From Candidatus Hydrogenedentota bacterium (GTDB lineage: Bacteria; Hydrogenedentota; Hydrogenedentia; Hydrogenedentales; SLHB01), in contig JADLGB010000031.1 in assembly GCA_020849535.1 (NCBI GenBank), positions 1 to 64,000 on the forward strand: 64,000 nucleotides of DNA, written 5' to 3'. Each line of letters begins with the position of its first letter. The first letter of the stretch is position 1. Positions 47,753-57,125 of the stretch are shown piece by piece. The position numbers and the translations under genes are program-made. Under the pieces are notes generated by a model. The model was not told the DNA's origin and did no database searches. It saw nothing but the letters and a program-made list of their open reading frames with translations.

Positions 47753-48780
47753 ATCACTATGCCCTTGCGCGCGAGCCTTTCCATATTGCGACTACGCCGG
47801 GGCTCTTCTTCATGGGCAAGAACCACCGGGAAGCCCTGGCGATGATGATGTATGGCGTGCAGAAGCGCCTCGGGTTCATCGTCCTCACGGGAGAAGTGGG
47901 GACGGGCAAGACAACCATATTACGCGCGTATCTCGATCATGTGCAGCGCACGAACGTCCGCTCGATCCTGCTGTTCAACCCGGAACTCGATTTCCGCGAG
48001 CTGCTCGTGCACATACTTCAGACGCTTGGCGTCGATGGCCGCGGCAAAGACGAGCGCTGGCTGCTTCACCATGTCGCCAACGCGCTGATTGCCGAACGAA
48101 AGGCCGGGCGCTTGGTCGTCCTTATTGTTGACGAGGCGCACCATCTCCCGGTGGAAACGCTTCGCAGAATGCATCTCTTGTCCAACATGGAGTCGCGGGA
48201 AGGAAAACTGCTGCAAGTCATATTTGTCGGGCAGCCTGAATTCGACGCACTACTGCACGATGATCGGTTGCGCCAGATCCGCCAGCGCACCGCGGTCCGG
48301 TTCCACCTGAAGCCGCTGACCCCGCGCGAAAGCATCGAGTACATCCGGTTCCGGCTGGAATGGGCCGGAGGAAAGCCCGAGACGTGTTTCACACGGGGAG
48401 CGATCCGCACCATCGTCAAAGAGGCGGGCGGTTTCCCGCGCATGCTCAATGTGCTGTGCGACAACGCGCTCGTCACGGGGATGGGGCACGGTATGAAACC
48501 GGTTCCGCGGCGCGTGGCGCGCGAGGTGCTTCGCGATTTTCGCACCCCGCGGCGGCGCAGCTTCCGGTGGTGGACCTGGAGCCGCGCGGCGGCCGTTGCG
48601 TGCGCCGTGGCGGGGGCGGCCTATCTCAGCCTGCTTCATCCACACGCGCCGCAGACCGATCGCACGGCGCAGTCTTCCGTTTTGCAGACCAGTCCGGGTG
48701 TGCCCCTGGACGCTCAACAGCTTTCCGAGGATCGCGCCGCGATGGCGACGATCCAAGATTGGCGGGAGCTTGTTCGATGA
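47743..48780 (+). CDS. ExeA/XrtA-type AAA ATPase of the exopolysaccharide system
   Basis: A 345-residue ATPase of the general-secretion ExeA-like family that accompanies XrtA/PEP-CTERM-type exopolysaccharide loci. AAGGAG lies 9 nt before the ATG, which overlaps the previous gene by 10 nt. It begins YLNHYALAREPFHIATTP, then Walker A TGEVGTGKTTILR, Walker B VVLIVDEAHHLP and FVGQPEFDALL. A single membrane helix (AAAVACAVAGAAYLSLL) near residue 280 anchors it, with a short tail outside. Its energy role in export or assembly is not understood. No exosortase gene is in this window. Confidence 0.88.
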   Translation: MYLNHYALAREPFHIATTPGLFFMGKNHREALAMMMYGVQKRLGFIVLTGEVGTGKTTILRAYLDHVQRTNVRSILLFNPELDFRELLVHILQTLGVDGRGKDERWLLHHVANALIAERKAGRLVVLIVDEAHHLPVETLRRMHLLSNMESREGKLLQVIFVGQPEFDALLHDDRLRQIRQRTAVRFHLKPLTPRESIEYIRFRLEWAGGKPETCFTRGAIRTIVKEAGGFPRMLNVLCDNALVTGMGHGMKPVPRRVAREVLRDFRTPRRRSFRWWTWSRAAAVACAVAGAAYLSLLHPHAPQTDRTAQSSVLQTSPGVPLDAQQLSEDRAAMATIQDWRELVR

Positions 48781-49502
48781 GCAAGATCTACGAAGCGCTA
48801 CAACTGAATGAAGTGGAGTTTCCGGAAAGTAGCGGTGCGGCCGTCATCGCGGGTGTCCCCATGGGGACTCCCTCTCGATCGTTCGAAGAGAAGCTGCTGG
48901 CCCTGTACCGGCGTATCGAAGGCTCACTGAATGTGGAAGGCGCCAAGGTTGTCTCCATCGTGGGCATGCAGTCCATGAAGCAAGGCTTCACCTACACCTA
49001 TGGGCTGGCGAGACTGGCGTCGGTCCACCTCAAACAGCGGGTCCTGGTGTTGTGCACGTGCCAGTCGGGTACCAGCCAGCACCTCCTTCGGCAGCCGACG
49101 CCATCGGCCGGCTGGGAGAAGGCGGTGTTTGACGACAAGCCGCTGTCCGAGGCGATCCTTCAAGTGTCGAAGCCTCCCATTTCGGTAAGCCAGTTGAATG
49201 CGGCGCCGGACTCGCTGGCGGGGCTGATGGCGTCCCCACGGACGCTGGATCATCTCCGGCGCCTGCGCAAGCGATACGACCTGATCCTGATCGATTCCCG
49301 GCCTCTACCGGACGGATTGGACGCCGCGCTGATCGCGCCGCTGGCCGACGGCACGGTGCTCATTGTGGATGCGGGGGTCGCGCGATGGCAGGTCGTGCGC
49401 AACGCGGTGGAGCAGATTGTGTCGCAACAGGGTACCTTCCTGGGCGTGGTTCTGAACAAGCGTCGTCATTACATTCCGAGCTTTATTTACCAGAGATTGT
49501 AA
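48777..49502 (+). CDS. CpsD/BY-kinase-like protein with degenerate nucleotide-binding motifs
   Basis: A 241-residue protein placed and built like the tyrosine-kinase domain that partners a chain-length protein. It starts MSKIYEAL, as such kinases do, and contains a P-loop-fold core. The Walker A position reads VGMQSMKQGFTYT with no GK(S/T). The Walker A' position, normally LLIDADLR, reads VLCTCQSGT. Only the Walker B strand YDLILIDSRPLPDG is close to normal. A Tyr-cluster tail is reduced to YIPSFIYQRL. It should not be an active kinase and may be a structural regulator of Wzz. The ATG overlaps the previous stop (ATGA). Confidence 0.8.
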   Translation: MSKIYEALQLNEVEFPESSGAAVIAGVPMGTPSRSFEEKLLALYRRIEGSLNVEGAKVVSIVGMQSMKQGFTYTYGLARLASVHLKQRVLVLCTCQSGTSQHLLRQPTPSAGWEKAVFDDKPLSEAILQVSKPPISVSQLNAAPDSLAGLMASPRTLDHLRRLRKRYDLILIDSRPLPDGLDAALIAPLADGTVLIVDAGVARWQVVRNAVEQIVSQQGTFLGVVLNKRRHYIPSFIYQRL

Positions 49503-49562
49503 CAGCACCGGCGTGGTGCACGCGGCGCCAGCACCTTGACGCAAGGCCCAAGAGGTATCAGC

Positions 49563-50087
49563 ATGAGCAGTCAAATGCAGAAGCGAAACCGGACCGCGCT
49601 GTTGCGGTTGTTTTCCCGCAGCCGCGACGCTTGGACCGGTTCGACCCATGCGGCACTTCTGTCGCGCGAAGAGTTTGAAGAGCAGTTGGCCATCGAGCGC
49701 GCGCGAGTCGAGCGCTCCGGTTACGCGTTTTCGGTGATTGTGTTCACGATCCACGGAAGCGGCGGCAGCGAAGAGGCCGCGCGCGCCGAGCGGGCGCTCA
49801 TGGCGGCCCTGGTGGAGCGGACGCGTCTGTGTGACTCGAAAGGCTGGCATGGGAAGCACCCGGCCGTGATCCTGCCGTACACATCGAAAGCGGACGCGGC
49901 GAATCTAATCAACCCCATCGATATGCTGTTTCGCAAGCATTATGTTGAAGAAGGACATCCCGTTGTGCCGGGGCCGCGCTTGTCGTTTGTGCTCTATGGG
50001 TATCCAGACGAACGCGGCACCGCCGGCACCAGTGGAGGATCCGCCGGCCCAGACAGCAGCCCAGCCGGCGGCCAAACGACGAGGTAA
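49563..50087 (+). CDS. Degenerate GGDEF-like domain protein
   Basis: A 174-residue soluble protein. The ATG at 49563 has AAGAGG upstream. The central part follows the pattern of a diguanylate cyclase domain: LLSREEFEEQLAIERARVER, a hydrophobic strand (FSVIVFTI), a helix, then WHGKHPAVILPYTSKADA where an active enzyme has RxGGDEFxxxLP. The catalytic GG(D/E)EF is lost, so c-di-GMP synthesis is very unlikely. It may bind a nucleotide or the adjacent sugar transferase, whose gene starts 6 nt after its stop. The C-terminal tail is Gly/Ser/Pro-rich. The assignment rests on pattern and position, not on a database match. Confidence 0.6.
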   Translation: MSSQMQKRNRTALLRLFSRSRDAWTGSTHAALLSREEFEEQLAIERARVERSGYAFSVIVFTIHGSGGSEEAARAERALMAALVERTRLCDSKGWHGKHPAVILPYTSKADAANLINPIDMLFRKHYVEEGHPVVPGPRLSFVLYGYPDERGTAGTSGGSAGPDSSPAGGQTTR

Positions 50088-50093
50088 CGTAGC

Positions 50094-50810
50094 ATGTCAC
50101 TTGCCCAGAACCGCACCGATTTCGCACGCAGCCTGTTGGCCCTGCCCAGAAAGGCGCCGGCCAGCGCGCCCCTGGTGAAGGAGGGCCCCGGTCTTTCCTT
50201 ATTCGAAGCGCCGTTTCCTTGGTGGAAGCGAGCCATGGACCTTGCGGGGGCGCTTGCGGCGCTGGCCGTCTTCGCGCCCGCGATGATCGCAATCGCGATT
50301 GCAATCAAGTTGACATCGAGCGGCCCCGTCTTCTTCACGCAAGTTCGTGGCGGTCGCGGCGGAAGGCCATTCAAACTCTACAAATTCCGCAGTATGGCCG
50401 TTGATGCGGAGGCACGGAAGGCCGACCTGATGCGTTTCAACGAGCGCAGCGGCGTGGCCTTCAAGATGACCGGCGATCCGCGTGTGACGCGCATCGGAAG
50501 AATCATCCGCAAGACCAGTCTGGACGAACTCCCGCAGCTCTTCAACGTGCTCGTGGGTGACATGAGCCTTGTTGGACCGAGACCTCTGCCGGTCTCCGAA
50601 GAAAAGGACTATAATTCATGGCATTGGAGGCGCCTGGACGTGAAGCCAGGCCTCACATGCATCTGGCAGGTGACGAGCCGGCACGATCACGACTTCGACC
50701 GGTGGGTCCGCCTCGATCTTGAGTACATCCGCAAGCGTTCGTTCTGGCTGGACCTGGTATTGCTGTTCAAGACAGTTCCCGCGGTTCTCATGCAGCGCGG
50801 CGCCTGCTAG
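50094..50810 (+). CDS. Initiating undecaprenyl-phosphate sugar-1-phosphate transferase (WcaJ/PssA type)
   Basis: A 238-residue monotopic phosphoglycosyl transferase that loads the first sugar phosphate on the lipid carrier at the inner membrane. GAGG lies just before the ATG. A single re-entrant hydrophobic segment (about 45-68: [16 protein letters not shown]) precedes [22 protein letters not shown], the conserved [20 protein letters not shown] and the end-block [13 protein letters not shown]. It lacks the extra N-terminal membrane helices of WcaJ, so it is the short form. Donor sugar is not readable. Confidence 0.94.
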   Translation: MSLAQNRTDFARSLLALPRKAPASAPLVKEGPGLSLFEAPFPWWKRAMDLAGALAALAVFAPAMIAIAIAIKLTSSGPVFFTQVRGGRGGRPFKLYKFRSMAVDAEARKADLMRFNERSGVAFKMTGDPRVTRIGRIIRKTSLDELPQLFNVLVGDMSLVGPRPLPVSEEKDYNSWHWRRLDVKPGLTCIWQVTSRHDHDFDRWVRLDLEYIRKRSFWLDLVLLFKTVPAVLMQRGAC

Positions 50811-50849
50811 GGGAATTCTGGTGCGAGTACCGCAGCCAAGAGAGTGCGA

Positions 50850-52184
50850 ATGAGCAGTGTGGGCCAACGTGCGTACCGGATGTTTGCGTTCGGGCCGCAG
50901 CGGCGTGCCGTGGAGGGCACGTCTCTGCCCATGTTTTGGCGTGGAGGTCTGACGATTGCCGACCAGGCTGTAGCCAGTGCGACGACGTTCCTGACCGGTG
51001 TGCTGATGGGCCGTGTATGCTCCAAGGAGCAGTTCGGCTTTTACATGCTCGGCTTCAGCCTCTTGACGTTTCTCATGACGCTGCAAAGCGCGCTCGTCTC
51101 CACGCCGTACACGATCTACCTGCCGCGCGTGGCCGCCGAAGGAAGGCCGCGGTTTACCGGAAGCGCCCTCGTGCACCAGTTGGCCTTGGGGGCTGCCGTG
51201 GCCGTGGCCGTTTTAGCCGGGGGCGTTTGCGTTGGGTTGTCAGCAAGCGGGCCGGAGATGGCGGCGATGCTCTATGGCTTGGGCGCTGCCATTTCGTTTT
51301 TGTTGCTGCGCGACTTCATCCGACAGGTCTGTTTTGCGCAATTGGCCGTCTCACGCGCCCTTGCGTTCGACGCGGCGGTCGCGGTGGGACAGTTGGCCGC
51401 GCTATCGACATTGGCGCTGACAGGCACGCTCACCGCGGCGTCTGCGTTTCTTGGGCTTGCGGCGGCCTGTGCATTGAGCGCGTTGGGATGGTACTGGTTC
51501 AACCGCAACGCCATTGACGTCGATCCGCGCCAGGCCCGCGCGGACTTCGGCCGCAACTGGGAATCCGGAAAATGGCTGTTTGCGAGCGGCCTGGTGTGGA
51601 GCGTCAGCATGAACCTGTATGCATGGTTCATCGCGGCATTCCACGGTGCTGCATCCGCCGGAACCTATGCGGCGGCGCTTGGCGTTGTCACGTTGATTAA
51701 CCCCCTGATGCTCGGCATTCAGAATTTCGCTGGCCCGCACATCATGCACGCTTTCGCCGAAGGCGGCGCACACCGCCTTTCACGGGCGGTGCGTGGCACC
51801 GCACTGCTTTATGGAGGCGTGCTTGTGCTGTTCAGTGCGGCCATGCTCCTCTTTGGAGACTGGCTCATTGCTATGGTGTATGGCGCGAAGTACGGCGGTA
51901 ACGGACTTGTGGTGGCCTTGCTGTCGCTCAACCTCGCCTTCAACGCACTCGGGTTCTCCTTCTCACGAGGCCTATTTGCTTTGGATGGCGCGTCCATGGA
52001 TTTCAAGGTGAATTTCGTGGCCCTGGCTTTGATGGTGCTTTGCGGCGTGTGGCTGGCGCGCTCCTACGGACCTGCGGGCGCCGCTCTGGGCCAGGCCCTC
52101 GCGAACTTCGCCGCGTCCATCGTCCGCTGGATGGCATTTCGCACAGCGGTCCGGCGCGCCACGCCGTCAGGTGTGGCGTCATGA
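50850..52184 (+). CDS. Polysaccharide flippase (Wzx/MATE-like)
   Basis: A 444-residue inner-membrane protein with about 12 hydrophobic helices, expected to flip lipid-linked repeat units to the periplasm. The ATG at 50850 follows AGAGAG; a GTG two codons earlier is possible. Family-like features are the first amphipathic region (LTIADQAVASATTFLTGVLM), FGFYMLGFSLLTFL, and the late helices with VYGAKYGGNGLVVALL typical of Wzx proteins. It sits between the initiating transferase and the polymerase, which supports the role. Confidence 0.82.
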   Translation: MSSVGQRAYRMFAFGPQRRAVEGTSLPMFWRGGLTIADQAVASATTFLTGVLMGRVCSKEQFGFYMLGFSLLTFLMTLQSALVSTPYTIYLPRVAAEGRPRFTGSALVHQLALGAAVAVAVLAGGVCVGLSASGPEMAAMLYGLGAAISFLLLRDFIRQVCFAQLAVSRALAFDAAVAVGQLAALSTLALTGTLTAASAFLGLAAACALSALGWYWFNRNAIDVDPRQARADFGRNWESGKWLFASGLVWSVSMNLYAWFIAAFHGAASAGTYAAALGVVTLINPLMLGIQNFAGPHIMHAFAEGGAHRLSRAVRGTALLYGGVLVLFSAAMLLFGDWLIAMVYGAKYGGNGLVVALLSLNLAFNALGFSFSRGLFALDGASMDFKVNFVALALMVLCGVWLARSYGPAGAALGQALANFAASIVRWMAFRTAVRRATPSGVAS

Positions 52185-53578
52185 CGCCTGTTGTTTCATT
52201 TCCCGGTGACCCTCCCGCGGAGCGGCGCTTGCCTTGGCTCGTGTTCTTGCTGCTCACGGTCGCGTTCTTCATCGCGCTCCACGATCCGATGCGCTCATAT
52301 AGCATTCAGGACGACTATCTTCCCTCCGAGGATACGCTGGAAAAGCACGCGTCGGAGGGCAACGCCAAACGGCAAGTGGGTTTCCTGATGGTCGGCGGGA
52401 TCGGTGCGCTGATCTTTCTGGGGTCAAACCGGCGTCCCTTGGAGATGCACGGCTTTCTATCTTTCCTGATAGTCTTCTTCATGGCGTGGATCACGCTGAG
52501 CATCACATGGGCCGATCAGCCCGCACTGACTGGACGGCGCCTTATTGTGATTGCCACGCTGGCGACGGGTGCTCTGGCCGTGGTGACACGGATGTCCCTG
52601 CGTGAACTGGTCCTCTTCGTATTCTTCAGTTCGCTCGCGTATCTCCTCGCAGGCATCGCGGCGGAGATCGCGCTGGGGACCTTCCGGCCCACACTCGAGC
52701 GCTACCGCTTTGCCGGAACCATCCACCCGAATAATCAGGGCGTGAATTGCTCCCTGATTCTGCTTTCCGGCGTTACCGCGTTACTGACCGAAAAGCGCTG
52801 GCGATCACTTTACGGGTCCGTGTCACTCCTCGCCCTGGTGTTCCTCATACTGACGAAGTCGCGCACGTCGTTGCTTAGCTTTGTTGTGGCGTTTGGGATA
52901 TTCGCCATTATCGTGTTCGGTAACTCGCGCCATTTTACATACGCGTGCTGCCTGGGGATCACGGCAATGCTGACGGTCCTCCTGCTGGCCAGCGACGCTT
53001 TGTCCAAGCTTGTCGCCGGCACGATTCTTCTGGGCAGGACGGACCAGGACATCTCCGGCGCCATGACGCTGACGGGACGGCTTCCGCTTTGGCAGAACCT
53101 GTTGGAGTATGCCGCCCGGCGGCCCATCCAAGGGTATGGTTACGGAAGCTTCTTCACAGTCGAACACATTCAGGAGATCTCGGCGCGCCAGGGCTGGCCA
53201 ATAGCTGAGTGCCATTCCGTGTTTTTGGAGGTGCTTCTCGGGCTTGGAATCGTGGGCGTGTCGGCCTATGCGCTGATTCAATTCCTCGGGCTTGCCCGAA
53301 CGGTTTCGTACTACCGGGTGACGCGCGACCCGCGGTACGCCTTTCTGGGGGGACTGCTGTTACTTGGCATTGTCGGCGGTCTGGCCGAGTCGACGCTACT
53401 CGTGCCCACAATGCAGACCTTTGTTCAGTTTGTGACGCTGGCACAGCTTGCGTTCCAGGCCCCGGCGGAAGCGATCCAGCGGCATCTCGATAGCGCGGAT
53501 CGCAGGAAGTTCAGCGCGCCCGCAGTTCATCGACTGCATTTGCTTCCAAAGCCCGCTTCGCCCGGGGAACCCTCATGA
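52181..53578 (+). CDS. O-antigen ligase/polymerase-type membrane protein (Wzy-like)
   Basis: A 465-residue inner-membrane protein with about 10-12 helices. The ATG overlaps the flippase stop (ATGA). The Wzy_C/WaaL region is marked by GTIHPNNQGVN, LTKSRTSLLSF, LTGRLPLWQNLLEYAARRP, IQGYGYGSFF and AECHSVFLEVLLGLGIVGV, including the periplasmic loop with its conserved Arg and His. It most likely polymerises the repeat units flipped by the preceding gene product. A ligase role is less likely, as no lipopolysaccharide genes are near. Confidence 0.85.
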   Translation: MTPVVSFPGDPPAERRLPWLVFLLLTVAFFIALHDPMRSYSIQDDYLPSEDTLEKHASEGNAKRQVGFLMVGGIGALIFLGSNRRPLEMHGFLSFLIVFFMAWITLSITWADQPALTGRRLIVIATLATGALAVVTRMSLRELVLFVFFSSLAYLLAGIAAEIALGTFRPTLERYRFAGTIHPNNQGVNCSLILLSGVTALLTEKRWRSLYGSVSLLALVFLILTKSRTSLLSFVVAFGIFAIIVFGNSRHFTYACCLGITAMLTVLLLASDALSKLVAGTILLGRTDQDISGAMTLTGRLPLWQNLLEYAARRPIQGYGYGSFFTVEHIQEISARQGWPIAECHSVFLEVLLGLGIVGVSAYALIQFLGLARTVSYYRVTRDPRYAFLGGLLLLGIVGGLAESTLLVPTMQTFVQFVTLAQLAFQAPAEAIQRHLDSADRRKFSAPAVHRLHLLPKPASPGEPS

Positions 53579-54810
53579 ACGCCATGCTCGATACCAAAAC
53601 CGGCGCGGAAATCGCGCACGAACTCGAGCGCGATACGCTGCCCCGCATTATTCTCGCCAGCGGCTTTCAACCCGACTATGTGCGCGAAGTCGCGAACGCT
53701 TACGCGCGCACCGGGAAACGGATTCAGGTGGTTGGCGGCGACATGCACGCTGCGTTGGCGTTTGAAGACGGCGTAGAGTTTCTGAATCTTCGAGGAAAAG
53801 ACAAACGCGAGAAGAAGGCGGTTCGCGAATTGTCCAAGTTGGCCGCGTACTATGGACGCTTGCTACGGTTCGTGTCAGGATCGCCGTGCCCGGTTGTGTA
53901 CGATGTGAGCATCGGCCGGCCTCTTCTGCGTTGCCTGCTGATGTACTCCATGTTTCGATTGCTGGGAAAGCGGATTGTCTACACCGCGCACAACGTACTC
54001 CCGCACGATGGAGCGACGCTCCTGAATCGGTGCATCTACCGTACGATCTACCGCGCACTGACGGACGCCATCATCGTTCACGGGCAGTCCCTGAAAAACC
54101 GCCTTGTCGAAGAGTTTCGGGTTGCGCCGGACAAGGTACATGTTATCTCGCACGGAACCTACCATCCACCCGATGACGGTAGTCTGACAAAAGAGACAGC
54201 GCGCGATAGACTTGGATTGCCACGCGATGCCCGTGTCGCGCTGTTCTTCGGACTGCAACGCCCATACAAGGGAACGGAGTTCGCGCTACAGGCCCTGTGC
54301 GAATCGCCTATCCCGGGATTGGTCATGCTGATCCGTGGCGACGCGGGAGACCCTGAGTACCGCGAACGATTGCTCGAGCGAATCCGGGAGGTATCATCCC
54401 GCGTCCAGGTCGATGCCAAGTTGGAGACGGTGCCCGAGTCTGAGATGGAGTTACTGTTCAAGGCCACGGACGTGGTTGTCCTGCCGTATCTTGAGGGCAG
54501 CCAGAGCGGCATCAAGTACATGGCCTATGCGTATGGACGGCCCGTACTGGCGAGCGCAATAGGAAGTCTGGGCGAGTTCATTGTGCCGGGTCTGACGGGG
54601 GAGACCTTTCCTCCAGGGAACGCCTCCGCCTTTGTGTCCGCTATGCGCGCGATGACAGAACAAATCGAGAAGTACGACGAGCAGCGCATCAAGGCTGTAG
54701 CATACACCGACTACTCCTTTGAGAACGCGGCGCGCCGTGTCGACGCTATCTTCGAGCAATTGCGCCGCCCCGCGGGGCTCGCCGCGTTTCTCGGAGGTCC
54801 AATACCGTGA
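53575..54810 (+). CDS. GT-B fold glycosyltransferase (GT4-like)
   Basis: A 411-residue cytoplasmic glycosyltransferase; the ATG overlaps the polymerase stop by 4 nt. The N-terminal half carries VYTAHNVLPHDG and RALTDAIIVHGQSLK. The C-terminal Rossmann domain has ALFFGLQRPYKGTEFALQAL and the donor-site helix ATDVVVLPYLEGSQSGIKYMA. A Glu-x7-Glu-type motif is replaced by EGSQSGIKYMAYAYGRPV, seen in some GT4 subgroups. Linkage and sugars are unknown. Confidence 0.85.
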   Translation: MNAMLDTKTGAEIAHELERDTLPRIILASGFQPDYVREVANAYARTGKRIQVVGGDMHAALAFEDGVEFLNLRGKDKREKKAVRELSKLAAYYGRLLRFVSGSPCPVVYDVSIGRPLLRCLLMYSMFRLLGKRIVYTAHNVLPHDGATLLNRCIYRTIYRALTDAIIVHGQSLKNRLVEEFRVAPDKVHVISHGTYHPPDDGSLTKETARDRLGLPRDARVALFFGLQRPYKGTEFALQALCESPIPGLVMLIRGDAGDPEYRERLLERIREVSSRVQVDAKLETVPESEMELLFKATDVVVLPYLEGSQSGIKYMAYAYGRPVLASAIGSLGEFIVPGLTGETFPPGNASAFVSAMRAMTEQIEKYDEQRIKAVAYTDYSFENAARRVDAIFEQLRRPAGLAAFLGGPIP

Positions 54811-56000
54811 AAGCGTTGCAGATTCACAACTACTACCGATTCCGGGGCGGCGAAGACGCGATGTTCGAGAATATCTGCGGGATGCTGCGCGAAAACGGAC
54901 ATGACGTCATTACATATGAAATGCGTAGTGAGTCTATCGCAGGGCTGTTCGGTAAACTGTCGGCCACCGTGAATGGGATCTACTCGCGAGAGGCAAAGGC
55001 CGATGTGGACGCCCTGATCGCCCGGGAGCGGCCCGATCTTGCGCACGTGCACAATCTGTACCCGCTCATTTCGCCATCGGTGCTATCGGCGTGCGCGGCC
55101 CATGAGGTGCCGGTCGTGATGCGGTGTCCCAACTACCGGCTTGTTTGTCCGACCGCCGTACACTTGCGCAAGGGCAAGCCTTGCGAGCTGTGCCGGGGCG
55201 GCAGAGAATACTGGTGCGCGCTGACGAACTGCCGCGGAAACCTCATGGAGAGCACAGTGATGGCCGCGCGGAGCTATGTGGTCCGGAGTCTTGGACTCAT
55301 CGCGGACACGGTGAGCATGTTCGTACCGCCGAGTGAGTGCGTGCGGCAACGGCTCATGGAGGCGGGTATACCGCCGGCTCGAATCCGCGTGGTTCCGAAC
55401 ACCGTTGCCATTCCGGAAGCGGCGTGCGACGCCGCGTCAGGGTCGTACGTGGCCTTCGCCGGGCGGCTCAGCGAGGAGAAAGGCGTGGGCACGCTCGTGG
55501 AAGCCGCGCGCAAACTGCCCGCCATCTCTTTTCGCATCGCGGGAGACGGCCCGCTCCTGGCCTCGCTCAAGGCATCCGCGCCAGGAAACGTCGAGTTCAT
55601 CGGCCATCTGGGACGCGAGGCCCTCGGCGCATTCTACGCCGGGGCGCGAATTGGAGTTGTCCCCAGCATCTGGCTTGAAGCTTTCGGCCTGGTCGCGGGC
55701 GAAGCCATGGCCCATGCCTTGCCCGTTGTGGCCAGCCGGATTGGCGCCCTGCCCGAGATCGTAGATGAGGGCGTGACGGGGCAGTTGTTTGCCGTGGGAG
55801 ACGCCGAAGATCTCGCAACGAAACTCGAAGCGATGTGGGGCGACCCCCTGCGATGCAGAGCCATGGGGCTCGCGGGCCGCGAGAAGGTGAAGCGTGAGTA
55901 CGCGCGGAGCGTCTATTTCGGGCGGCTCATGCGCGTATATGAGGAAGTACTTGGGGTAGAAGCCGCTATTCCGATGGTTGAGGCGGCCCGCAGTGCGTGA
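54807..56000 (+). CDS. GT4-family glycosyltransferase with a six-Cys insert (first copy)
   Basis: A 397-residue glycosyltransferase. The GTG start overlaps the previous stop as GTGA. Acceptor-side motifs: LQIHNYYRFRGGEDAMFEN and HVHNLYPLISPSVL. Between about 106 and 142 lies a Cys-rich insert with spacing C-x6-C-x11-C-x2-C-x7-C-x4-C (CPNYRLVCP, CELC, YWCALTNCR), possibly metal-binding. The donor domain has AFAGRLSEEKGVGTLVEAA, RIAGDGPLL and the GT4 EX7E block EAFGLVAGEAMAHALPVV. It is paralogous to the gene at 60846, with identical Cys spacing. Confidence 0.92.
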   Translation: MKALQIHNYYRFRGGEDAMFENICGMLRENGHDVITYEMRSESIAGLFGKLSATVNGIYSREAKADVDALIARERPDLAHVHNLYPLISPSVLSACAAHEVPVVMRCPNYRLVCPTAVHLRKGKPCELCRGGREYWCALTNCRGNLMESTVMAARSYVVRSLGLIADTVSMFVPPSECVRQRLMEAGIPPARIRVVPNTVAIPEAACDAASGSYVAFAGRLSEEKGVGTLVEAARKLPAISFRIAGDGPLLASLKASAPGNVEFIGHLGREALGAFYAGARIGVVPSIWLEAFGLVAGEAMAHALPVVASRIGALPEIVDEGVTGQLFAVGDAEDLATKLEAMWGDPLRCRAMGLAGREKVKREYARSVYFGRLMRVYEEVLGVEAAIPMVEAARSA

Positions 56001-56051
56001 CAGACTTACCGCCGCCTGTCAAGACCGGCTTCGCGTAAGAGGAGGTACAGC

Positions 56052-57125
56052 ATGGACGTAGCAGTGATCAGCGGATCGGGTGGACTGATCGGCGCGGAAG
56101 CGGCACGCTTCTTCAGCCGACAGGGTTTCCACATCGTCGGAATCGACAACAATATGCGGCAGGAGTTTTTCGGCGAGGAGGCCTCGACCGCTTGGGCAGT
56201 GGAACGCCTCAGCGAGCAGTTGAACCTGTACTCGCATTATCCCTCCGACATTCGCGACTACCCAAGCATGGACTCCATCTTCCGTGACTACGGAAGCGAC
56301 ATCAAGCTGGTCATCCATACCGCGGCGCAGCCTTCGCACGACTGGGCGGCGCGGGCGCCCCTTGTCGATTTCGGCGTAAACGCCTGCGGAACCATCAACC
56401 TGCTGGAGTGCACGCGTCAACACTGCCCGGACGCCGCATTCATTTTCACCTCGACCAACAAGGTCTATGGCGACACCCCCAACTCGCTTCCCCTGCGCGA
56501 ACTGGAAACGCGTTTCGAGATTGCCGAAGGACATGAATACGTGCAGGGAATCACCGAAACGATGTCCATTGACCAGTGCACGCACTCGGTCTTCGGCGCA
56601 TCCAAGGTGGCCGCGGACGTGATGGTCCAGGAGTATGGGCGCTACTTTGGCATGAAGACAGCGTGTTTCCGTGGCGGCTGCCTCACTGGTCCGGGACACT
56701 CCGGAGCGGAACTTCACGGCTTCCTCGCCTATCTCATGAAATGCTGCGTGCTGGGCAGGACGTACCGCATCTTCGGATACAAGGGGAAGCAGGTCCGGGA
56801 CAACATCCATAGCTACGATCTGATTCAAGCCTTCCATGCGTTCTACCGGCAACCACGCGTCGCCGAGGTCTACAACATCGGCGGCGGGGTGTACAGCAAC
56901 TGCTCGATGCAAGAGGCGATCGCACTGTGCGAATCAATCTCTGACAAGCGCATGGACACCGTGTATGTGAACGAGAACCGTGTCGGCGATCACATCTGGT
57001 GGGTCTCCGGCCTGGCGAAGTTCGAGTCGCATTACCCCGAATGGAAGATAACCTACGACGTGCCCGCCATCCTGCGGGAGGTGTATGAGGCGAATTTGCA
57101 GCGCAGCGAGGCCGCGCCCGCATGA
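56052..57125 (+). CDS. NAD-dependent nucleotide-sugar epimerase (CDP-paratose 2-epimerase-like)
   Basis: A 357-residue short-chain dehydrogenase/epimerase. GAGGAGG lies upstream of the ATG. NAD site [32 protein letters not shown] (as in CDP-tyvelose/paratose epimerases), [10 protein letters not shown], and [19 protein letters not shown]. The usual catalytic Tyr of YxxxK is Phe here while the Lys is kept. [20 protein letters not shown] and [16 protein letters not shown] follow. It would modify a sugar donor for the polymer, but the missing Tyr implies a changed mechanism. It overlaps the next gene by 4 nt. Confidence 0.82.
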   Translation: MDVAVISGSGGLIGAEAARFFSRQGFHIVGIDNNMRQEFFGEEASTAWAVERLSEQLNLYSHYPSDIRDYPSMDSIFRDYGSDIKLVIHTAAQPSHDWAARAPLVDFGVNACGTINLLECTRQHCPDAAFIFTSTNKVYGDTPNSLPLRELETRFEIAEGHEYVQGITETMSIDQCTHSVFGASKVAADVMVQEYGRYFGMKTACFRGGCLTGPGHSGAELHGFLAYLMKCCVLGRTYRIFGYKGKQVRDNIHSYDLIQAFHAFYRQPRVAEVYNIGGGVYSNCSMQEAIALCESISDKRMDTVYVNENRVGDHIWWVSGLAKFESHYPEWKITYDVPAILREVYEANLQRSEAAPA

